From NCBI RefSeq assembly GCF_015690345.1, contig NZ_JADPUN010000019.1:1-39505 (forward strand): 39,505 nucleotides of DNA, given 5' to 3'. Below the pieces are notes generated by a model. It was not told the DNA's origin. It made no database searches and saw only the letters and a list, made by a program, of their open reading frames with translations. This DNA is from Plantactinospora alkalitolerans. Lineage in GTDB: Bacteria; Actinomycetota; Actinomycetes; Mycobacteriales; Micromonosporaceae. This document shows, piece after piece, positions 7,959 to 16,929 of this stretch (position 1 is its first letter; each line of letters starts with the position of its first letter). A program made the position numbers and the translations under genes.

Positions 7959-8240
7959 GCGCTTCCGGTCGGGTCGTGCTGCTCTGGCCCGCGATGGGGG
8001 TACGCGCCAGCTACTACCCGCCGTTCGTCGGAGCCGTACTCGATCGCCTGAAGTCCCGGATCGACGGCCGGACCCGTCTGCTCGTCGGACACTCGCTCGG
8101 TGGACAGGCCGCGCTGCTGTACGTCGCGCTGGACGGCGGGGAGCAGGTGCGCTCGTCCGCGCCGGTCGCCGCCCGGGTCGCGGCGTTCGCCGCCAAACTC
8201 CCCGCCCGATGGCACCCGAAGGAGCCACCCGGAGGAGCAT
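7959..8240 (+). pseudogene. remnant of an alpha/beta-hydrolase, internally deleted
   Basis: The reading frame right after the RAM-gene stop gives VVLLWPAMGVRASYYPPFVG, then directly VLDRLKSRIDGRTRLLVGHS followed by LGGQAALLYVAL. In intact hydrolases of this type, the oxyanion-side segment (LLWPAMGV..YY.PF) and the nucleophile elbow (GHSLGGQA) are separated by roughly 60-80 residues holding DLRGHG. Here they are fused. There is no start codon with a ribosome-binding site, and the His/Asp part is missing. It is best read as a gene decayed by an internal and a 3' deletion. Confidence 0.65.
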
Positions 8241-8256
8241 CCGGGGCGGTACGACG

Positions 8257-8287
8257 ACGGGTCCCCCGGCACAGCCGGAGGACCCGT
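8257..8287. terminator. hairpin terminator downstream of the DUF4142 gene
   Basis: ACGGGTCCCCCGGC (8257-8270) pairs with GCCGGAGGACCCGT (8274-8287) over 14 positions with one mismatch and a 3-base loop. There is no T-tract, as is common in high-GC genomes. It lies 25 bases past the stop of the minus-strand DUF4142 gene. Confidence 0.6.
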
Positions 8288-8312
8288 TCCGTTGCCGTCG
8301 TACGGCTGTGGG

Positions 8313-8972
8313 CTAGCTGATTGTCGGGCCGGGCGTCACCGGCGTACCGCTGCGCGCCGGGCTTCCGGAGCTGACGCCCGGGTTGGGCGCCACGGTGGTG
8401 CCGCCCGGGATCGGCACGCCCAGGCTCTGGGCCGCCGCCACCAGCGCGTTGTGGTGCGCCTGGAGCACCGGGGCCGCCTGCTGCGCCACCTGCTTGGCCG
8501 ACGGGTCGGAGCCCTGGGTCAGTTCGGCCTGCACCAGCTGCATGGCCTGGGTGTGGGCGGTCAACTGGCTGGTGATCCACTGCGTGTCGAAGTCAGCGCC
8601 GCTGACGTTCTGCAACTGATTCATCACCGCCTGCTGCTCACTGGTCACCTTGTTCGGCAGGGTCAACGCTCCCGACGAAGCGACGCTCTGCACCTTCTGA
8701 TCCAGTTGGGTGTGATCCGTCACGAACCGCCCGCCGAGGTCCTTGACCTCCTGGCTCGTCCCCTTCTGCTTCGCCAGGTTACCGGTCGCGATCTCCGCGA
8801 GGTTGACCTGGTGGATCGACTGCAGGAACTGCCTGTCCTGCGCCGACAGCGCGCTGGACGGCGTCGCGGACGGCGTCGCCGACGGCGCGGCGGCGCTGTA
8901 CGCGGCCCCGGCCGGCGCGAGGCCGATTACCACCATCGAGACGAGCACACCCAAACGTTTGACGACCAACAT
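8313..8972 (-). CDS. secreted DUF4142 (ferritin-like) protein
   Basis: The 219-aa protein has a signal peptide (MLVVKRLGVLVSMVVIGLAP, likely cut after the AAYSA/AAPS region) and a Ser/Pro/Thr-rich linker. A DUF4142 four-helix domain follows (LSAQDRQFLQSIHQVNLAEI ... GRFVTDHTQL ... TSQLTAHTQAMQLVQAE ... LQAHHNALVAAA), then a Pro/Gly/Thr-rich tail. The family is exported and of unknown function; the helical His/Glu pattern resembles ferritin-like folds, but metal binding is not shown. The ATG has GGAGGGGGG about 6 bases upstream. The gene stands alone between its own hairpin terminator and trpD. Confidence 0.85.
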   Translation of the reverse strand: MLVVKRLGVLVSMVVIGLAPAGAAYSAAAPSATPSATPSSALSAQDRQFLQSIHQVNLAEIATGNLAKQKGTSQEVKDLGGRFVTDHTQLDQKVQSVASSGALTLPNKVTSEQQAVMNQLQNVSGADFDTQWITSQLTAHTQAMQLVQAELTQGSDPSAKQVAQQAAPVLQAHHNALVAAAQSLGVPIPGGTTVAPNPGVSSGSPARSGTPVTPGPTIS

Positions 8973-9187
8973 GTTGGTTCCCCCCTCCGTCGCTGAACTT
9001 CGGGGGTACCCGGTTGACCGGCGGACACGCGGATCGATCGCGCCGACATCCGCCGCGTTCGGCATGATCCCGCAAGCACGGGTTCGGGCGACGCCGAACG
9101 CCCGGTTTGCCGCTCGACCCGGCGGGTAGGCCCAGTCGGCGGGTCCGGTCGACCGGGATCGAGGAGCTGGTCGACCGGGCCGAGGAC

Positions 9188-10246
9188 CTACTCGTCGGCC
9201 TTCGCGGCCTTGGCCACCGTGATCCAGCGCTCCAGGGTGTCGGCGGCCGAACCCGAGTCGATCGACTCCGCCGCGCGCCGCAGCCCGGTCCGCATCGCCG
9301 GCAGCAGGCCGCCCTCGAATCCCGCCTGGGCCGCCAGCGCCGCCGCCGTGTTGACGAGCACCGCGTCCCGGACCGGACCGGGCTCTCCGGCCAGCAGCCG
9401 GCGGGTCACGTCGGCGTTGAAGCTGGCGTCGCCACCCCGCAGATCGCCGGGTGCCGACCGGGCCACCCCCAGGTCGACGGCGTCGGCCACGGTCTCGGTG
9501 ACCTTGCCCTGGTGGGCGATCCACAGCCGGGTCGGCGCGGCGGTGCTGAACTCGTCGAGCCCGTCCTCGCCCCGCATCACCAGCACCGAGTCGCCCCGCC
9601 TCGCGAACACCTCGGCGACCACCGCCGCCATCCGGGTGTCGAAGCAGCCGACCGCGCCCTTCCCGGGCCGGGCCGGGTTGGTCAGCGGGCCGAGGAAGTT
9701 GAACGCGGTCGGGACGCCGAGTTCCCGCCGGGCCGTACCGGCGTGCCGGAAGCTCGGGTGGAACCGGGCGGCAAAGCAGAAGCCGATGCCCGCCTCGGTC
9801 ACGCACCGGGCCACCCCGGCCGGACCGAGGTCGAGCGGGATCCCGAGGAACTCGAGCAGGTCGGCGGCGCCGCACGAGGAGGAGGCCGCCCGGTTGCCGT
9901 GCTTGACCACCCGTACCCCGGCGCCGGCCACCACCATCGCGGTCATGGTGGAGATGTTGACGGTGTGCGCGCGGTCGCCACCGGTGCCGACCACGTCGAT
10001 CGCCCCGGCCCGCAGTTCTTGCGGCAGGTCCACCAGGACGGCGTTGGCGAGCATCGTCTCGACCAGGCCGGCCAACTCCGACGCCGTCTCCCCCTTGGCC
10101 CGCAGGGCCATGGCGAAGCCGGCGATCTGGACCGAGGTCGCCGACCCCGACATGATCTCGCCCATCGCCCACGCGGTGTCCGCCGTGGAGAGGTCCTCGG
10201 CGCGCAGCAGCGCGGCGAGCAGGTTGGGCCAGGTCCGTTCCCCCAT
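9188..10246 (-). CDS. trpD: anthranilate phosphoribosyltransferase
   Basis: The 352-aa protein transfers phosphoribose from PRPP to anthranilate (second step of tryptophan synthesis, cytoplasm). It carries the family motifs: DVVGTGGD near residue 79 (PRPP loop), [27 protein letters not shown] (KHGN..SS), and [11 protein letters not shown]; its length is normal. GGGAGG lies 6 bases before the ATG. The neighbouring genes are a receiver-like protein (53 bases upstream) and ctaG, not other trp genes. This isolated position beside ctaE-qcrCAB is the usual actinobacterial arrangement (from memory: Rv2192c in M. tuberculosis). Confidence 0.95.
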   Translation of the reverse strand: MGERTWPNLLAALLRAEDLSTADTAWAMGEIMSGSATSVQIAGFAMALRAKGETASELAGLVETMLANAVLVDLPQELRAGAIDVVGTGGDRAHTVNISTMTAMVVAGAGVRVVKHGNRAASSSCGAADLLEFLGIPLDLGPAGVARCVTEAGIGFCFAARFHPSFRHAGTARRELGVPTAFNFLGPLTNPARPGKGAVGCFDTRMAAVVAEVFARRGDSVLVMRGEDGLDEFSTAAPTRLWIAHQGKVTETVADAVDLGVARSAPGDLRGGDASFNADVTRRLLAGEPGPVRDAVLVNTAAALAAQAGFEGGLLPAMRTGLRRAAESIDSGSAADTLERWITVAKAAKADE

Positions 10247-10299
10247 GCGGGCCTCCCGAGCGGGGCGGGGTGGTTGGCGGTGTGTGTTCCCGGTACGCC

Positions 10300-10710
10300 C
10301 TAGGAGAGCGCGCTGGCCCCGCTGGCGCGGGCGCGCAGCAGGCCGGCCACGGTCTGGCCGGTGGTCACCGGGTCGAGCGGGTGCACGAGGGTGGCGTCGA
10401 CCTGTGCGTAGGCCGCGAGCCAGCGATCCGCGGCGCGGGCGATCACCAGGCAGGTCGGCGGGGCATCGTCGCGATCGTCCTTGATCTGTCGGGCGATGCC
10501 GAGGCCACCGGTCGGGGTCGCCTCGCCGTCGAGCAGCACCAGGTCGATCTCGTAGTCGTCGACCAGCCGGATGCACTCCTCGTAGCTGGCCGCGTCGACG
10601 AACTCGACGCGAAGGTCGGTCGCGGGCCGGGTGCCGACCGCGAGCCGCATCCGGTCCCGGACCTCCGGGTCGTCGCTGTAGAGCAGGACGGTGTATTGAC
10701 GATCGCTCAT
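10300..10710 (-). CDS. degenerate response-regulator receiver protein, no output domain
   Basis: The 136-aa protein has a receiver fold: [13 protein letters not shown] (acidic pair D13, D14) and [15 protein letters not shown] (phospho-acceptor position D61). The conserved Lys before the last proline loop is His110 (TLVHPLDP), and the Thr/Ser position is Ala91 (CLVIAR). No DNA-binding domain follows. It may be a pseudo-receiver or protein-interaction module. Family knowledge: loss of the Lys usually weakens phosphorylation-driven switching. It lies between ctaG and trpD on the same strand. The ribosome-binding site (GGTGGGAG) is about 11 bases from the ATG, which is long. Confidence 0.75.
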   Translation of the reverse strand: MSDRQYTVLLYSDDPEVRDRMRLAVGTRPATDLRVEFVDAASYEECIRLVDDYEIDLVLLDGEATPTGGLGIARQIKDDRDDAPPTCLVIARAADRWLAAYAQVDATLVHPLDPVTTGQTVAGLLRARASGASALS

Positions 10711-10780
10711 CGGTCGCTGGGCTCCCACCTCGTAGCTGCCCGCTGATCGTACCGGTCCGGTCCGGAAGCCGACCGGCCCG

Positions 10781-10798
10781 CCCGGCCCGGGGGCCGGG
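10781..10798. terminator. candidate hairpin after ctaG
   Basis: CCCGGCCC and GGGCCGGG form an 8-bp stem around two bases, within a very GC-rich stretch between the ctaG stop (10854) and the receiver gene. It has no T-tract and is weak evidence alone. Confidence 0.3.
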
Positions 10799-10853
10799 GC
10801 CGCCCAGATCCCGGGACGTCGGGTCCGCCTCGGCGTCCGGCGGGAGCCCGGCG

Positions 10854-11807
10854 TTACACCGAGGTGCCGGCGGCGCGTTCCCTGGCCTCCTGGCGGTCCA
10901 GTTCGCGGTCCACCCGGCGGGCCTCCCGCTCGGACTGGCGCACCCACTGCATCACCAGTACGCCCAGCATGGTGACGCTGACGAACTCCCCGCCGGCCCA
11001 CAGGATGCCGCCGGCGGCCTTCTGGTCGCTCCACGGATCGGCCCAGCCCAGTGCCAGGGACGGGTACCAGTCCCCGCCGAACAGCGTGGTGCTCTGCATC
11101 ACGGTGAGTCCGAGCACGGTGTGGAACGGCACGGAGAGCACCATCAGCAGGGCCCGGGCGGGGTACGGCCAGCGTCCCGGCAGCGGGTCGAGCCCGACCA
11201 GCGGCCAGAAGAACAGGCAGCCGGTGAGGATGAAGTGCGCGTGCACCAGTTCGTGGCCGAGCGGGTTCTCCAGGGTCCACCGGTAGATCCCGGAGAAATA
11301 CAACACGAACGGGTTGACCACGAACAGCGCGTACGCGAAGAGCGGGAACGTGACCACCTTCGCCACCCGGCTGTGCAGTACGGCGAGCACCCGTCGCCGG
11401 GGCGCCTTGCCGAGGGTCCGGAGCGCCAGCGTGACCGGGGCGCCCAGGGCCAGGAAGATCGGCGCGACCATGGACAGCACCATGTGCTGCACCATGTGCA
11501 CCGAGAGCAGCGTGGTGTCGTACGCGCCGAGCCCGGTCAGGGTCACGGCCGCGATCCCACCGAGCCCGGGGCCGAGGAACAGCACGGTACGCAGCGGCGG
11601 CCAGCGGTGGCCCCGGAGCCGGAGCCGGTGCACCCCGTAGAGGTAGCAGCCGGCGGCGAGCACCAGCCCGACGGCGAGCCAGCTGTTCAGCGTGGCGTGG
11701 GTGAAGATCGTGGAGATGGTGAACGGCGTCGTCTCGGCGCCCCCACCGGCGAGTACGTCCGGGGCCGGGGGCACGGCGGACGCGGGACCGGGATCGACGT
11801 GCAGCAC
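10854..11807 (-). CDS. ctaG: cytochrome c oxidase assembly protein, CtaG type
   Basis: The 317-aa integral membrane protein has about seven hydrophobic segments, among them [69 protein letters not shown] and [18 protein letters not shown]. It also has the His-rich [10 protein letters not shown] and ELVHAHFI motifs of the caa3_CtaG family, which helps insert copper into cytochrome oxidase. The highly charged C-terminal tail faces the cytoplasm. The start is GTG 11807: TAGCCT lies 7 bases upstream on the minus strand and there is no ribosome-binding site, so it is probably leaderless. It is divergent from ctaE, which fits shared control with the oxidase genes. Confidence 0.85.
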   Translation of the reverse strand: MLHVDPGPASAVPPAPDVLAGGGAETTPFTISTIFTHATLNSWLAVGLVLAAGCYLYGVHRLRLRGHRWPPLRTVLFLGPGLGGIAAVTLTGLGAYDTTLLSVHMVQHMVLSMVAPIFLALGAPVTLALRTLGKAPRRRVLAVLHSRVAKVVTFPLFAYALFVVNPFVLYFSGIYRWTLENPLGHELVHAHFILTGCLFFWPLVGLDPLPGRWPYPARALLMVLSVPFHTVLGLTVMQSTTLFGGDWYPSLALGWADPWSDQKAAGGILWAGGEFVSVTMLGVLVMQWVRQSEREARRVDRELDRQEARERAAGTSV

Positions 11808-11814
11808 GCTTTTC

Positions 11815-11916
11815 AGGCTAGGCCAGACGAACCGGGCGGGGCACGTCACCCCGTCCGACAAGGTGATTAGGCCACCCCGACGATCGCCGATGCCGATCAG
11901 GGGCAATAATGACCGC
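11815..11916. promoter_or_regulatory. divergent promoter region of ctaG and ctaE
   Basis: On the minus strand TAGCCT (11815-11820) is 7 bases from the ctaG GTG. On the plus strand AATAAT (11905-11910) is 6 bases from the ctaE GTG. Both spacings fit leaderless transcription from opposite ends of the 109-base gap. Confidence 0.5.
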
Positions 11917-12516
11917 GTGACTGCGGCCTCAGCCATTGACAAGAGCCGGATCCACTCGCTGACCCGACCGAACATGGTCAGCGTCGGGACGATCGTGTGG
12001 CTCTCGAGCGAACTCATGTTCTTCGCGGCGTTGTTCGCGATGTACTTCTCCATCCGGGCGGCAGCGCCCGAGCAGTGGGAGAAGCACACCGAGGTGCTCC
12101 AGATCCCGTACGCGACGACGTTCACGGTGATCCTGGTGCTGTCCTCGATCACCTGTCAGGTCGGTGTGTTCGCCGCCGAGCGGGGGGACGTGCACGCGCT
12201 GCGGCGCTGGTTCACCATCACGTTCGTGATGGGCCTGATCTTCGTGCTGGGCCAGGTCAACGAGTACCGGAATCTGGTGCACGAGGGCGTGAAGATCAAC
12301 GGTGACGGCTACGGCTCGGTGTTCTACCTGACCACCGGTTTCCACGCGCTGCACGTGACCGGCGGCCTCATCGCCTTCATCATCTTCATGATCCGCACCA
12401 CCATGGGCCGGTTCACCCCGGCGCAGGCCACCTCGGCGATCGTCGTCTCGTACTACTGGCACTTCGTCGATGTGGTCTGGATCGCCCTGTACGGCATGAT
12501 CTACTGGCTTCAGTGA
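11917..12516 (+). CDS. ctaE: cytochrome c oxidase subunit III
   Basis: The 199-aa membrane protein has five hydrophobic helices, as in actinobacterial subunit III. Family stretches are [61 protein letters not shown] and [14 protein letters not shown], with the conserved HALHV and [10 protein letters not shown]. It belongs to the aa3 oxidase of the bc1-aa3 supercomplex. GTG 11917 is chosen because of the AATAAT -10 six bases upstream and because the homology begins just inside it. qcrC follows after 75 bases, probably in one transcript. Confidence 0.95.
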   Translation: MTAASAIDKSRIHSLTRPNMVSVGTIVWLSSELMFFAALFAMYFSIRAAAPEQWEKHTEVLQIPYATTFTVILVLSSITCQVGVFAAERGDVHALRRWFTITFVMGLIFVLGQVNEYRNLVHEGVKINGDGYGSVFYLTTGFHALHVTGGLIAFIIFMIRTTMGRFTPAQATSAIVVSYYWHFVDVVWIALYGMIYWLQ

Positions 12517-12591
12517 TCTTGGTGCTGTCACGTTTCGCCCCGATGCCCCGTCCCTGAGACAAGGTCGAGAAAACCGTTAAGGACACAGGCC

Positions 12592-13440
12592 ATGACTTCT
12601 GACACCCCCGGCGGCGACCGCTCTGGCGGCCTGCTCTCGCGGCTGCGCCGCGCGCGGTCGACGCCGCGCGGCAAGACCCGCCGGCGACTGGGCGCCGCGG
12701 TCCGGCTGCTGGCCGCACTGATCCTGGCCGGTGGCGCCTACACCGTTTTCGCGCCTGGTCTGCAGGCGCAGGACACCCCGAAGCTCACCACGGCCGCGCA
12801 GGAGGGCAAGTCCCTCTTCGACACGAGTTGTGTGTCCTGCCACGGCCGGAACGCACAGGGCGTCGAGGGGCGTGGCCCGAGCCTGATCGGCGTCGGCGCC
12901 GCCTCGGTGGAGTTCCAGGTGGGCACCGGCCGGATGCCGCTGGCCCGGCAGGAGGCCCAGGCCGAGGCGAAGCCCCCGGTCTTCAGTGACGACCAGACCA
13001 CCCAACTCTCCCAGTACGTGCAGGAACTGGGCGGCGGCCCGCAGGTTCCGCCGGGCGAGAACCTGCACTCCGGCGGGAGCATCGACGAGGGCGGCCGGCT
13101 GTTCCGGATCAACTGCTCCTCCTGCCACTCCTTCGGCGGCGGCGGCGGCGCGCTCTCGTCCGGCAAGTACGCCCCGGACATCAAGTCGGCGAGCGACCGG
13201 CAGATCTACGCCGCGATGCTCACCGGCCCGCAGAACATGCCGGTGTTCGGCGACAACCAGCTACGGCCCGAGCAGAAGGCCGACATCATCGCGTACGTCC
13301 AGCAGACGTTGGCCGAGGACCGCGACCCGGGCGGACTGAACCTGGGCCGACTCGGTCCGGCCACCGAGGGTATCGCCATCTTCCTGGTCGGCATGGTCGC
13401 GCTGATCTTCGCCGCGCTGTGGATTGCGGGGAAGTCATGA
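12592..13440 (+). CDS. qcrC: dihaem cytochrome c subunit of the bc1 complex
   Basis: The 282-aa protein has an N-terminal membrane helix (LLAALILAGGAYTVFAPGL), two cytochrome c domains with CxxCH haem sites (CVSCH near residue 80; CSSCH near 174), axial Met candidates (MPLA; NMPVF) and a C-terminal anchor (IAIFLVGMVALIFAALWIAG). In actinobacteria this fused dihaem subunit passes electrons directly from the Rieske centre to CuA of CtaC, replacing a soluble cytochrome c. AAGGAC lies about 7 bases before the ATG. The stop overlaps the qcrA ATG (ATGA), so translation is coupled. Confidence 0.96.
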   Translation: MTSDTPGGDRSGGLLSRLRRARSTPRGKTRRRLGAAVRLLAALILAGGAYTVFAPGLQAQDTPKLTTAAQEGKSLFDTSCVSCHGRNAQGVEGRGPSLIGVGAASVEFQVGTGRMPLARQEAQAEAKPPVFSDDQTTQLSQYVQELGGGPQVPPGENLHSGGSIDEGGRLFRINCSSCHSFGGGGGALSSGKYAPDIKSASDRQIYAAMLTGPQNMPVFGDNQLRPEQKADIIAYVQQTLAEDRDPGGLNLGRLGPATEGIAIFLVGMVALIFAALWIAGKS

Positions 13441-14525
13441 GCACCCGGACGGACGGACACGCGCACGGCGCGACGGGCGACGCGATCGACGTCAACGACC
13501 CGCAGGTGTCCCGCTTCGACATCGTCCGCGAGGGCGCCCGGCGCGACGACATCGAGATCGTCCACTACGAGGCGCAGTTCCCGGTGCCGGGTACCAAGGC
13601 CGAGCGTCGGCTGACCCGGACCCTCACCGGCATCTTCCTTCTCGTCGGCCTCTTCGCGACAGCGTTCGTGGTCGCGTACATCTGGTGGCCGTGGGAGTAC
13701 AAGCCCGGCAGCGGCGCCGGCAAGCTCTACACCCCGGTGCTCGGCCTGACCCTCGGCCTGGCGCTGCTCGGCATCGGCTTCGGCATCCTCGCCTGGGGCA
13801 AGAAGCTGCTGCCGAAGGAGGTGTCGATCCAGGACCGGCACATCGAGCCCGCCAGCGACGAAGAGCGCAAGATCACTGGTAACACGCTGCTCTACATGGC
13901 CGACGAGCTGGGAGTACGGCGTCGCCCGCTGCTCGGCATCTCACTGCTGGCCGGGCTGGCCCCGGTGGGCGCGGTCGCCGCCGCCCCACTGATCGGTGGC
14001 CTGATCGAGCAGCCGCACAAGAACAACCAGTACTTCACCACCGGCTGGCACCCGAAGGACGGCAAGCTGATCCACCTGACCCACCACGACGGCACCCCGG
14101 TACGCCCGGAGGACGTCAGCCCCGGTGGTCAGATCACCGTCTTCCCCGGTATCGAGGGCGGTGCCACCAACGAGCACGCGGACTCCCCCGTTCTGCTGAT
14201 CCACCTGCGGGAGGGTGACGCGAGCGAGGCTCGGGCGGCGAACCAGCGAGAAGGCAAGCCCGAGTCGATGTGGAACAACTACATCGCGTTCTCGAAGATC
14301 TGCACGCACGCCGGCTGCCCCGCCAGCCTCTACGAGCAGCAGACGAACCGGCTGCTCTGCCCCTGCCACCAGTCCCAGTTCCTGATCACCGACAACGCCC
14401 GCCCGATCTTCGGACCCGCGAGTCGCCGGCTTCCCCAGCTGCCGCTGGACATCGAAGAGGGCTTCTTCGTGGCAAAGTCCGACTTCACCGAGACCGTCGG
14501 GCCCGACTTCTGGGAGCGGCCATGA
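13437..14525 (+). CDS. qcrA: Rieske iron-sulfur subunit of the bc1 complex
   Basis: The 362-aa protein has three membrane helices, as is typical of actinobacterial QcrA (TGIFLLVGLFATAFVVAYIW; LGLTLGLALLGIGFGILAW; LLGISLLAGLAPVGAVAAAP), followed by the Rieske fold. The 2Fe-2S ligands are CTHAGC near residue 288 and CPCHQSQF near 307. It takes electrons from menaquinol at QcrB and passes them to QcrC. The start overlaps the qcrC stop and the stop overlaps the qcrB start (both ATGA), so the three genes are tightly coupled. An in-frame ATG six codons upstream lies inside qcrC and has no merit. Confidence 0.96.
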   Translation: MSTRTDGHAHGATGDAIDVNDPQVSRFDIVREGARRDDIEIVHYEAQFPVPGTKAERRLTRTLTGIFLLVGLFATAFVVAYIWWPWEYKPGSGAGKLYTPVLGLTLGLALLGIGFGILAWGKKLLPKEVSIQDRHIEPASDEERKITGNTLLYMADELGVRRRPLLGISLLAGLAPVGAVAAAPLIGGLIEQPHKNNQYFTTGWHPKDGKLIHLTHHDGTPVRPEDVSPGGQITVFPGIEGGATNEHADSPVLLIHLREGDASEARAANQREGKPESMWNNYIAFSKICTHAGCPASLYEQQTNRLLCPCHQSQFLITDNARPIFGPASRRLPQLPLDIEEGFFVAKSDFTETVGPDFWERP

Positions 14526-16144
14526 AGCGTCGAAGGTTCGACCTGGCGGCGGTGCCAGGCAAGGCGGCCCGGGAGGTCGACGACCGGCTGCAGGTGAACA
14601 CCCCGCTGCGGTCCCTGCTCAACAAGGTCTTCCCGGACCACTGGTCGTTCCTGCTGGGCGAGATCGCACTCTTCTCGTTCATCGTGCTCCTGCTGACCGG
14701 CGTGTACCTGACGCTCTTCTTCGAGCCGTCGCTCCGCGAGGTCACCTACGACGGCAGCTTCGCCCCGCTGCGCAACACGCACATGTCGGCTGCGTACGAG
14801 TCCTCGCTGAACATCTCGTTCGATATCCGCGGTGGCCTGGTGATGCGGCAGATGCACCACTGGGCGGCGCTGCTGTTCATGGCGTCGATCATCGTGCACA
14901 TGATGCGGATCTTCTTCACCGGAGCGTTCCGCAAGCCGCGCGAGCTGAACTGGATGATCGGCTACCTGCTGTTCTGGGTGGGCTTCCTGGCCGGCTTCAC
15001 CGGGTACTCGCTCCCGGACGACGGGCTGTCCGGCACCGGCCTGCGGATCGCCTCCGCGATCATGCTCTCCATCCCGGTGGTCGGCACCTGGGTCACCACG
15101 GCCATCTTCGCCGGCGAGTTCCCGGGTCACATCATCATCAGCCGGTTCTTCATCGCGCACGTGCTGCTGATCCCGGGCCTGCTCGTCGCCCTGATCACCG
15201 TGCACCTCGGTCTGGTCTTCAAGCAGAAGCACACCCAGTGGCCCGGCCCCGGCCGGACCAACTCGAACGTGGTCGGCGAGCGGATGTTCCCTCGCTACGC
15301 GCTCAAGCAGGGCGGCTTCTTCATGATCGTCTTCGGGGTGATCGCGCTGCTCGGCGGGCTCGTCCAGATCAACCCGATCTGGTTGTTCGGGCCGTACGAG
15401 GCTGGCGTGGTCTCGGCGGCCAGCCAGCCCGACTGGTACGTCATGTTCCTCGACGGCTCGACCCGGCTGATGCCGCCCTGGGAAATCAACATCCCGATCG
15501 GCAGCGGCTACGTCATCCCGCCGCTGTTCTGGCCCACGGTGGTGCTGCCCGGCATCCTGACCATGGTGCCGCTGTTCTATCCGTTCATCGAGGCCCGCCT
15601 GAACCGGGACCGGGAGCTGCACAACCTGCTCCAGCGCCCGCGGGACGTCCCCGGCCGTACGGCCCTGGGCGCGATGGCGGTGTCGTTCTGGCTGGTACTG
15701 ACGCTCTCCGGCGCCAACGACGTGATCGCGGACAAGTTCTTCATCAGCTTGAACGCGATGACCTGGGCGGGCCGGATCGGACTGATCGTCGTACCGCCGC
15801 TGGCGTACTACTTCACCTACCGGATCTGCCTGGGGCTCCAGCAGCACGACCGGGAGGTGCTGGCACACGGCGTCGAGACCGGCATCATCCGGCGGCTGCC
15901 GGACGGCCGGTTCGTCGAGGTGCACCAGCCGCTCGGCCAGACCGACGAGCACGGTCACGGCGAACTGGAGTACGTCGGCTGGGTGGTACCCAAGAAGATG
16001 AACCGGCTCGGTGCGCTGGGTCCGGCCATCAAGGGCTTCTTCTACCCGATCGAGAAGCCGGTCGAGGCGCCGGTCTCGCCCGGTCATCCGCCGGTCGAGC
16101 CGCGCGCCGAGCGCGAGGAGATCGGCAGCGGCGGAAGCCGGTAG
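14522..16144 (+). CDS. qcrB: cytochrome b subunit of the bc1 complex
   Basis: The 540-aa protein holds cytochrome b helices with the haem ligands and quinone sites: MRQMHHWAALLFMASIIVHM, GFTGYSLPDD, FFIAHVLLIPGL, and the Qo-site sequence PPWE (LMPPWEINI), where PEWY stands in other groups. The C-terminal cytoplasmic extension of about 120 residues is typical of actinobacteria. It oxidises menaquinol and is the last gene of ctaE-qcrCAB, followed by a strong terminator. Confidence 0.96.
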   Translation: MKRRRFDLAAVPGKAAREVDDRLQVNTPLRSLLNKVFPDHWSFLLGEIALFSFIVLLLTGVYLTLFFEPSLREVTYDGSFAPLRNTHMSAAYESSLNISFDIRGGLVMRQMHHWAALLFMASIIVHMMRIFFTGAFRKPRELNWMIGYLLFWVGFLAGFTGYSLPDDGLSGTGLRIASAIMLSIPVVGTWVTTAIFAGEFPGHIIISRFFIAHVLLIPGLLVALITVHLGLVFKQKHTQWPGPGRTNSNVVGERMFPRYALKQGGFFMIVFGVIALLGGLVQINPIWLFGPYEAGVVSAASQPDWYVMFLDGSTRLMPPWEINIPIGSGYVIPPLFWPTVVLPGILTMVPLFYPFIEARLNRDRELHNLLQRPRDVPGRTALGAMAVSFWLVLTLSGANDVIADKFFISLNAMTWAGRIGLIVVPPLAYYFTYRICLGLQQHDREVLAHGVETGIIRRLPDGRFVEVHQPLGQTDEHGHGELEYVGWVVPKKMNRLGALGPAIKGFFYPIEKPVEAPVSPGHPPVEPRAEREEIGSGGSR

Positions 16145-16158
16145 CCCGCAGAACAACC

Positions 16159-16204
16159 ACGACCGTGGCGCCCACCGGAACTCTCCGGTGGGCGCCACGG
16201 TCGT
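16159..16204 (+). terminator. strong hairpin terminator of the ctaE-qcrCAB operon
   Basis: A perfect 21-bp inverted repeat (16159-16179 with 16184-16204) has a 4-base loop (ACTC) and starts 14 bases after the qcrB stop. Being symmetric, it would also stop the minus-strand LysE transcript, whose stop is at 16240. Confidence 0.85.
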
Positions 16205-16239
16205 TTCCGGCCGGGTCACCGGGCCCCGGTCGGCGGCAT

Positions 16240-16851
16240 TCAGCGCTGCGCGAAGGCGAGCGTGGCGCCGAGTCCCGCGAACGAGCCGGCGAAGATCCGA
16301 CGGAGCCAGTTCATCACCCGGGGCCGGCCGATCACGTGGTCGCGTACGGCGGCGGCGAAGATGCCGTACCCGGCGAAGACGACGAAGGTGACCAGCATGA
16401 AGACGCCGCTCAACCCGAGCATCCGCAGCACCGAACCCGGCTGGCCGGCGTCGACGAACTGCGGCAGGAAGGCGAGGAAGAAGATGGTCAACTTGGGGTT
16501 GAGCAGGTTGACCAGGATCCCGGAGCCGACGACCCTGATTGCCGAGCGCGGTGCCCGCTCCGCTGCCACGGCGACGTCGCCCCGGTCCCGCAGGGTGGCC
16601 CACGCCAGGTAGAGCAGGTACGCCACGCCGAGGTACTTCAGGGCCTGGAACGCCACCGCGCTCGTGTGCAGCAGGGTCGCGAGCCCGGTGATCGTCGCCG
16701 CCATGTGCGGAACGATGCCCAGGGTGCAGCCGAGGGCGGCGACCAGGCTCGCTCTGGTCCCCCGGGTGAGGGCGGCCGACAGGGTGTAGATGACGCCGGT
16801 GCCCGGCGTGGCCACCACGACGAGCGTGGTCACCAGGAACGCGATGCTCAC
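16240..16851 (-). CDS. LysE/RhtB-family exporter
   Basis: The 203-aa membrane protein has about six hydrophobic segments and the family features FLVTTLVVVATPGTGVIYTL at the N-terminus (x-x-P-G-P-type motif, here PGTG), YLGVAYLLYLAW, and ILVNLLNPKLTIFFLAFLPQ. LysE proteins export amino acids or related metabolites; the substrate is not predictable. The start is GTG 16851, with GGAGGAGG upstream. The longer frame from 16908 adds a charged leader without a ribosome-binding site. It is divergent from a MocR-type regulator 77 bases away, the likely controller. Confidence 0.88.
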   Translation of the reverse strand: MSIAFLVTTLVVVATPGTGVIYTLSAALTRGTRASLVAALGCTLGIVPHMAATITGLATLLHTSAVAFQALKYLGVAYLLYLAWATLRDRGDVAVAAERAPRSAIRVVGSGILVNLLNPKLTIFFLAFLPQFVDAGQPGSVLRMLGLSGVFMLVTFVVFAGYGIFAAAVRDHVIGRPRVMNWLRRIFAGSFAGLGATLAFAQR

Positions 16852-16897
16852 AGTCCTCCTCCGGTACGGATCGGTTCGTCCCGAGGCTTCCCCTCGG

Positions 16898-16929
16898 TCG
16901 GACCTCACTCTGCCGACACAATGGTCCGA
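16898..16929. promoter_or_regulatory. candidate operator between LysE and MocR genes
   Basis: TCGGACC (16898-16904) and GGTCCGA (16923-16929) form a 7-bp inverted repeat with an 18-base spacer, ending on the MocR start codon. The spacing suits a dimeric regulator, but 7-bp arms can occur by chance. Confidence 0.3.
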
